In this document: in pieces, positions 57,496 to 64,000 of the stretch
Position numbering within the stretch: the stretch's first letter is position 1
How the letters are laid out: each line of letters opens with the position of its first letter
Origin: Cercis canadensis
Lineage: Eukaryota > Streptophyta > Magnoliopsida > Fabales > Fabaceae
Reading direction: 5' to 3'
NCBI GenBank assembly: GCA_003255065.1
Contig: QAOA01002999.1
Location: 1-64,000 of the forward strand
Length of the DNA stretch: 64,000 nucleotides
Translations under genes and position numbers: made by a program
The notes under the pieces: model-generated
Told to the model about the DNA's origin: nothing
Seen by the model: only the letters and a program-made list of their open reading frames with translations
Database searches by the model: none

Positions 57496-58308
57496 CCATA
57501 GGAGCTTTTCTAATTGCAAATGGCTACAAGACAATGGGCTTCCAATGCAATGGGGAAAAAAAATCAAACTTGCACAAGCCAAATTGAACTGAGTGGGAAA
57601 GGACCAGTTTTCAATCTTTACTAAATTCTATCAATAACAGCTAAACCCAACAGCTTGACCATGAGCTAAAGTGAGAAAGGAGACACAATCCAATGTTGAC
57701 ACCCAAATTTGTCCTACAATTGAACTTTTTCCTTACTCTTTTCCTCAATTTTAATCCATTCTTGATTATCCTTTTCTTCTAAACACTGCAGTTAAATGTC
57801 TACTTGATGGCCTGAATAATACTATTATGGGATGCGATATTTTATCATAGTTCTAAAGAAAAAAATAATAATAAAAACAAATTGTGTATCAGACAAAACT
57901 TGAAGTAAGTCACAGAAAATATATATATATTCTGGTTCTTCACACAAGAAATTTTGAGACTAAAACTATTCTGAGTTCAAGAGAGACGCAAAAATTTCTA
58001 TCTAGAGGGTAAATTCTGGAGAAACACACACCTCCAGGGAAAACCAAGAAGAGGAATTCACTGAGGTGCATAATCACTCAGGTAAACACATTCACTCTTC
58101 AGTACACACGCACACAGACACCCACAAACACAGCACCACGCATATCCACAAATCCATAGTTCACCATAGAAACACCACATATTTTATTTTGTTCCATTTT
58201 TGGGCAAAGACTATAGCCACGTGAGAAGTAAAATTAAAAATTTCTTAGTTTTTCATTTTGAATAGAGAGGGGAATTCTTTTTTTTAAGCCACTAGTGAAT
58301 GACTGAGA

Positions 58309-58478
58309 GGGGTGGAGCCGCCGGTGGCAGCGGTTCCACCCCGTTCCCAAATCGTGGATCATTTTCCAGAAAGAGAAAATAAAACTTAGAAAACTTTTTG
58401 AGGGGGTCAGGCAGAGAAAGTAGAACCAGATAGAAACAGAGAGAGGGGTGGCGCCGCCGGCGGTGGCGGCTCCACCCC
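58309..58478. repeat. Two 34-bp GC-rich palindromes, 136 bp apart
   Basis: 58309-58342 starts GGGGTGGAGCCGCC and ends CGGTTCCACCCC. 58445-58478 starts GGGGTGGCGCCGCC and ends CGGCTCCACCCC. Each is nearly self-complementary, and the two are near copies of each other in DNA that is otherwise AT-rich. Confidence 0.85.
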
Positions 58479-58600
58479 GTCCCCATTCACATCCATTTTT
58501 GAGAGAGAGATAAATTGTTACCTTAGTAGACAGAAGATGAGAGCCCTGTTCTGCGTTTTCATCCCCTTGCTCTATTTTCTGCCGTTTTCTTTCGTATCTA

Positions 58601-60340
58601 ATTTTTGGGGTTTTGTTTCATTTTTTTTTTAATTCATTTCTCTTTTTTATTTTAAATGTTATTTGCAGCTGATTTTATTTTTTCTTTATTATTGGTATAG
58701 GAGTGTTAAAAAGTAAAATATTTATTTAAGTAGTTGAAAATTTTAAAATTATTTTTATAATGAGTTAAAATTAAAATATTAATATTTTCAATTTAATTTA
58801 AGATATTTTTATTAAATAAAATATATTTTTCATACAAAAATTATAAAAATATAAAATAAACTATCATAATTAATTTTAAATGTAATTTTTAATTTGATAA
58901 CTTTTAATTGTGTTTTATTAAATTTTATTATAAATAAATTATTTAATATAATTTAAATTATCATTAAGACAATTTTTATAAATTATTTATTATAAATATA
59001 TAAATTAAGTGGCTAGTATAAACTTTAAATGCCATGATATACAAGATAAAATATACATATATATTTATTTGTTTGTTTGGGCCTTTCATATTTGTGGACA
59101 TGGGTTGACTTATTAATTTGTTTCATGTGGTTTTTTGTTTGCTGGTTGGGTTAATGAACTTCATATTTTTATTACTTTGCTTCTTTGTATTGAACCGAGC
59201 CTATTAGTAGGGCCGTTGTGTATTATAATTTTCTTTTATTGTTTGGTTTGGGCCTCTTGTTTTGGGCTTATTAATCATAGACCCATGATAGCAATAGGCA
59301 GATTAGGGTTGCTGACCCAATAAAAAACTAAATTCCAGTTTGTTATAACTTGCAGCCTATTCCTGGATATGTTTCATTTTTGTTGCATTCGGGCTGGGCT
59401 CATTTGGTTGTTATTTGGGTTTGTCTTAGCTAAATTTTAGACTAGTTGCTGATTAGATTTTTGGGGTACGAGCCCAGCCACTATTTTCTTGAATATGAGC
59501 ATGTCTTATTATTATTCTATTTATTTTATATGTTTTATATTATTTTATATTACACTTTACTTTATCTTGCTTGAAATAATTAAGTTTTTGATGACGGAAT
59601 AAGTTAAAAAATAATTGTGATGATGATTTTTCTTAAGATTTTCGAGATAATAGGTAATTTCTTAGTTTTTTTAGAAGTGTTGGTGGGGCTATTGAAATTC
59701 CTAATATTGCTATTATTTTCAATCTTTGACTATTGCATTATTATTTTTATTTTTATCTTTTTCATTATCATTATTTTCAAAACTAGAATAAGATTTGATA
59801 ATGGAATAATCGAAATTAGTCATAATGACAATGACATTTTGACGTTTCAAAGGTAAAGAGAATCTTTATAGTTTTTTCAAAAGCGTTGATAAGGCTTAAG
59901 ATTAATATATGATAAAAACCCTTTGTTACACATGAATATATTTTTAAATTCAAATCCTTAGTATGACATTCTAGTGTTGCCAAATCTTTTCACTTGTGCT
60001 AGATTAAAATTACCAACGATGAAATAATCAATATTAGCTGTAATGACAACAACATTTTGACATTTTATAGGTAAAGAGAATTTCTCTAGTTTTGCCAAAA
60101 GCATTGACAGGACTTGAGATCGATCTCTAATAAAAATATTTTTCTACGCATAAATATATTTTAAAATTTAAGTCCTTAACATAGCATCATTGTTTTATTT
60201 ACTTTCAATGTTGGATCGATGTTACTGACGAGCGAATAATTAAGGTTAGCCATAATGATAACAACTCTTTGGTATTTTAGAGGTGAAAAAATCACTTTGT
60301 TCTTTCCAGAAGTGATGTGGACTTGAGAAGAACCTCCAAT
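58601..60340. other. Very AT-rich intergenic DNA with transposon-like pieces
   Basis: 58640-59050 is almost only A and T. From about 59080 to 59470 there are scattered GGGCC/GGGCT words. From 59630 to 60330 a diverged motif (AATGACAA, CATTTTGACATTTTA, GGTAAAGAGAATCTTT) recurs about three times at roughly 220-bp spacing. No gene is visible. Confidence 0.45.
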
Positions 60341-61640
60341 AAAATTTCTTTTTTGTTTTTAACATGCATAGTGTTATGTAAAACTTTAAAGCAAATGCAG
60401 GTTATCGTTTCCAAGTAATAAAATGAGAGTGAATTATCGTTCCCACAAGAACTAATGTTATCAATTACAGAAATTTGGTTAATCTCAATTTTATCTAATC
60501 AACGAGTATGAAGAATTTTAAGATAGAACTTTAAATAAACTGAAAATAAGCTAAGACAAATAAAATGACAAATTAATCTAGAGAGAAATATCTAGGGCTT
60601 TTGATTTCACCATAGCTATTCCAATTTGCTATTCTTAATTCATTAACCAAGAACAATCTTCCTAATTACTAGCCAAGAACCCTAAATTATTTATTAGCCT
60701 TTCTCAAGGTCAAACAAAAATATTTCTAAATTATGAATCCACTATATTCCTATGTGAATTACGAATAACCTAGAAATTCACTTAATTCTATGGTTTTTTT
60801 TTAAATGGCTACACAAGTCATTGAGGTATATCTTTATCATACATGTAACCTATGTTCTTAATCCCTATGATTTTTAGTTACAAATTACCTCACAGCTTTA
60901 TTGTAATTATCTAATCAACTAATTGGTGAACAAACAATTAGAAACATGAAGAATTAAGAAGAAAAAGACAATTAATGAAAAAAATTCTTGAATTAAAGAA
61001 ATAAAAAATTGTAAATCTTTCTAGCTAGGCTATATCATAGCACTAGAAGGGAATTTAGTTCATAATAGAATAAGAGAACATGATAAAGTAAAATCTAGAC
61101 ATAGTTCAAAGGGAAGAAGAATAAAAACTCTGAAGAGAAGCCACTAACCTGTTGTCCCAGTTACCCTTCTCAAATCCTTATTTTTGCTCTCCTCCTTGCC
61201 TTCAAAAGTCCAAAAAAATATCCTAAAATAAAACCTAAGAGTTGCTTAAATAGTAAAACCTAATACTCCTAATTCTTAAAGGAAAAAATAAGCAATTGTG
61301 CAGAGGGATGCTGGTTGGGTGTAGTGACGCTGGTTCACGGGCGTAGCTACTCCCAGGGACTTGGCTCATGAGGCATTTTCCTTACAAGAGGCGTAGTGAC
61401 GACTGGCTTTGGGCATAGAGACGCCCAGGGAGTGCTTCAATGTGCTTGAGCTTCTCCTAAATGCCTTTTTTCACCAAGACTCTCCCATTTACTTAATGAT
61501 CCTACAAAATAGAGAGAAAGAACAATTTTAAGGTTCATACATCTCAAGAAACAATCACAAAGTTAAGCTAAATGTATCTATAAAATGGGTGTAAAAATCA
61601 CCTAACAAATACCCCTAAACTTAACATTTTGCTTGTCCTC
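60341..61640. repeat. Probable non-coding retrotransposon-derived block
   Basis: Stretches such as GCAGGTTATCGTTTCCAAGT, AGTGAATTATCGTTCCCAC and CCCCTAAACTTAACATTTTG followed by CTTGTCCTCAAGCAAAG are, to my knowledge, common in plant repeat spacers. No open frame, LTR pair or terminus was found. Assignment is from recognition only. Confidence 0.35.
61319..61432. repeat. Doubled GTAGTGACG...GGG(C/T)GTAG...CCCAGGGA unit
   Basis: Two diverged 43-bp units, about 61319-61361 and 61390-61432. Each reads G(C/T)GTAGTGACG then TGG then GGGC(G/A)TAG and ends CCCAGGGA. They are markedly more GC-rich than the flanks. Confidence 0.7.
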
Positions 61641-62769
61641 AAGCAAAGAGAAAGAAAAAAAATTAAATTAAACTCAACAACTAACTATAAAGTGAAATAT
61701 TAATTTGTGAACCATACAGGCCTCAAGGATTTCTTATTAAACACAGCTCCTAGAAAATTTTCAAGATAACGTGAATGTGTATAATTTCAACTAAAAAGTC
61801 AATCTCAATCCACTAAAATTTCCTGTGTGTGTATAAATGAAGCCCTTGCTTATTTGACTCTCTTTACTTAAATTAAATTATGCAAACAAGCTCACAAAAA
61901 ATTAATCTCCAATTTTTTAAAAATCCAAAATCTCAAATGCTTGCTTTTCATGTTAATCTCTAATAATATAGGCAATTCACATTGTTAAGGATCAAAAAGA
62001 CTTTTGATAGACTTATAATGTGTGGTTGGATTAAGGGTAGGATGATGGATAAAATTGTGCCTTAACTCATCCATCACACAAATTTAGTTTAAAGCAAATT
62101 TCAAGAGCATCCTTCTTTCTTTTCACTTGTTTTCTTTTTTACTTTTTCATCTACCAATAGAATTCTTATTTTTGGGCCACTACATTTGTACTCAATGCTT
62201 TTTTGAGATATTCTTTTTGTTTTTTATTTCTTTTCAATATTTACACAATTGTATTTTTCTTTTCATTGCAAAATTAAATTTTTTTTTCTTTACAACAAGG
62301 ATGTAACTCTTGAATTTTCATTCTTTGGTGGCAATTTCATTGAAATCTTCCTTCTCTTTTCTTCACCAATTCTCCCTAATATTCCTAGCTCTAAATGCTC
62401 TTAAGACTGAAAATGTGTTTTAGATGAAGGATTCAAGTCAAAAGATCATACAAAGGGCTAGAGTCAGTGTAAGTGACAAAGAAACAGGCTAAATTAAGTT
62501 CAATGGGGTATGCTAAGGATAAAATATCATACAAAAGGGTTAGCTAGAAATGCTCAAACTAAACAAAGATGACATAAATCATATCCCTAATATTATGCAG
62601 CCAAAGATTTCGCATCGATTGACAATAAAACAAGTTCTAACATTCTGTGAGATTTTGAAATTGCTTAATTCACATAATCATATCTAAGCATGCAGATTTC
62701 AAATAAATAGGGCTATGTGCTCAGTGATTCAGGAAATTCTAATAAAACAAGAGTTAACTTAAGAGCAAT
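61641..62769. other. AT-rich DNA, nothing recognised
   Basis: No open frame or repeat I can support. Confidence 0.45.
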
Positions 62770-64000
62770 GTTTTAAAAAGTGCCCGATTGGGATAATGGT
62801 TCGATTTTAGGGGGTAAATCGTTTGGGTGGTTGAACTGATGAAAACCAGTAAAACCGTTGAACCGCTACCGGTTTGCAATAACCGGCCAGTTCAAAGATT
62901 TTATTTTAAAAAAAAAAAAAAAAAAAAAAAACCTCCTAAACGGCGTTGTTTGCATCTTCATTCCCAATTTTCAGTTTTTCCTCGTTCATTCCTCTCCATT
63001 CTCCATGAACACATGCGACTGAGCCCTAATCTCCCTCCATTCTCTCAGTGACTCAGCCCGGCGGACACACCTGCGTTCTTCCCCTTCCGGCACCGGTGAG
63101 ATTCTTAGTTATTTTCAGTTTTAATCTCTGTTTAAGCAGCAAATGTTTTAATTCTCTTGTGTTTTCTTTTCTGCTATCTGCATTCTGCTTGTTGACTGGA
63201 ATCATGGATAATTTGTTTGCTTTCTGCTTGTTGAAATTTCCAAATGAAGAATATGGGTTCTGGGTTTTCGTTCTCTAGCTTGCAAATTATTATGAATAGG
63301 GAATATTGCAATTCTCTTTTTTCCTACGGCTTTAACTTTTATACCTGGAAGGATTGAAGGTGGGGATGTTAATGACAATTAAGCGGGTTTGGACTCTGGA
63401 CAGAATTATCAACATTCTAATATTAAACTTAAGCTTGTAAATATATGTCATATATCAGTTGATATTTTAACTAATGGCAGTGCCTTGAAGCAGAGTTATA
63501 TTGGGGACTTTACTGGACTCTTAGATTGGGTAATTCTTATTAGTGAACATGAATTGATGCTTTGGCTTTCAACTGGAACATTGCTTTTTTTTTTTTTTGT
63601 GTTTCTGAGTCATTGATATTGGGGCTATATTTAGAAAGGGGAAATCCTTGAAAATGCATTTGTTTTCTAGTAAATAAATTTATGGTCTTGATTGCTTCAA
63701 TGTAAAAGTGAAAGAGGGCTCCATTTTAATTTCTAATAAAAGGAGCCATGATCTGTATATCAATTAGATGTTGGTTAACATAATTGAAGCTAGAATATTG
63801 GGGGCTCTTATCCATTAAAAATTGATAAACCTTCCTAAATTCTGTAAAAGTATTTGGCAATTAAGAATATTTGTTTTTGATTCTCTGAAATATGGAGGCC
63901 CTTAATCTACAACTATCAAGAAACTCCAGCCTATAGTAAAAGTCATACTTCATAACGTCTTATGAAAAATAGTTCTTGGTATAACAGGGTATATCTTTTG
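62770..64000. repeat. Possible DNA-transposon terminus rich in CCGGTT/AACCG words, running to the window edge
   Basis: 62780-62900 carries AACCGTTGAACCGCTACCGG, AACCGGCCAGTTC and a poly-A run (62909-62931), then AAACGGCGTTGTTT. A leader-like CT-rich segment with a donor (GGCACCG|GTGAGA, about 63096) follows. These features recall 5' regions of plant DNA transposons. The remainder has only short, unrecognised open frames. Confidence 0.35.

Larger units (their letters stand above)
57054..58600 (-). promoter_or_regulatory. UTP23 leader intron and probable first exon
   Basis: A strong donor on the minus strand (CTACTAAG|GTAACA) at 58517-58523 ends a likely non-coding exon at about 58524-58600. 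The intron would run to just before the ATG at 57053. Two GC-rich hairpins lie just inside this intron. Confidence 0.5.

Noticed and set aside
59617-59856. 79-codon hydrophobic frame resembling membrane helices
   Set aside because: It arises from T-rich DNA reading as Phe/Ile/Leu, with no supporting context.
1-64000. CRISPR arrays, operons, tRNA or rRNA genes
   Set aside because: No regular repeat-spacer pattern, cloverleaf or rRNA core was seen on reading either strand. The window is plant nuclear DNA with intron-containing genes.

Overview
This is eudicot plant nuclear DNA. It is AT-rich, its genes carry many introns with GT..AG borders, the protein families are plant ones (SWEET, phytolongin, PGG-domain, plant-type PRUNE-like), and it holds plant Ty1/copia, Ty3/gypsy chromovirus, hAT, CACTA, Harbinger, Stowaway and Mutator-like elements. 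The species cannot be named from the sequence alone. I rebuilt five complete multi-exon or single-exon genes and one partial gene by hand. Splice borders come from GT/AG signals plus reading-frame continuity. In all four complete multi-exon genes the summed exon lengths are exact multiples of three.

Layout. 1-403 (-): 5' end of a SWEET sugar transporter that runs off the left edge, with its TATA box. 1563-3889 (-): intact nine-exon RPA-large-subunit-like gene with a leader intron and its own TATA box. 5.1-6.0 kb: PGG-domain (ankyrin family) fragment among local duplications. 7633-8472 (+): phytolongin (longin-domain, tail-anchored). 8.5-13.8 kb: intergenic, with a Mutator-like MITE, a long inverted repeat and a broken RNase H domain. 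14208-20366 (-): nine-exon TAD3/ADAT3-like tRNA adenosine deaminase subunit, with a Stowaway MITE in its last intron. 22582-28163 (-): complete Ty3/gypsy chromovirus with apparently identical LTRs and a perfect 5-bp target duplication. 29.6 kb: isolated SMC6-like exon.

30-40 kb is a transposon graveyard: a hAT-type element with 8-bp target duplication, a CACTA end, two related Harbinger/Tourist-type elements with TAA duplications, and a 5'-truncated copia element. 40331-48649 (-) is a twelve-exon PRUNE/DHHA2-like gene with a leader exon near 50.6 kb and several MITEs in its introns. 51785-57053 (-) is the six-exon rRNA-processing factor UTP23, with a far-upstream leader exon and two GC-rich hairpins in the leader intron. 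58.6-64 kb is AT-rich and transposon-like, with no gene I can support.

The genes are unrelated housekeeping or transport genes. They cover sugar export, ssDNA binding, membrane trafficking, tRNA wobble-inosine formation, a phosphoesterase-like protein and small-subunit rRNA processing. They do not form a pathway. The most informative novelty is in the small transposons: several families can be bounded to the base with target duplications, and one Mutator-like family occurs twice. A second point is the PRUNE-like protein, which keeps its fold signatures but lacks the DHH metal motif. I saw no CRISPR array, operon or defence-type system.
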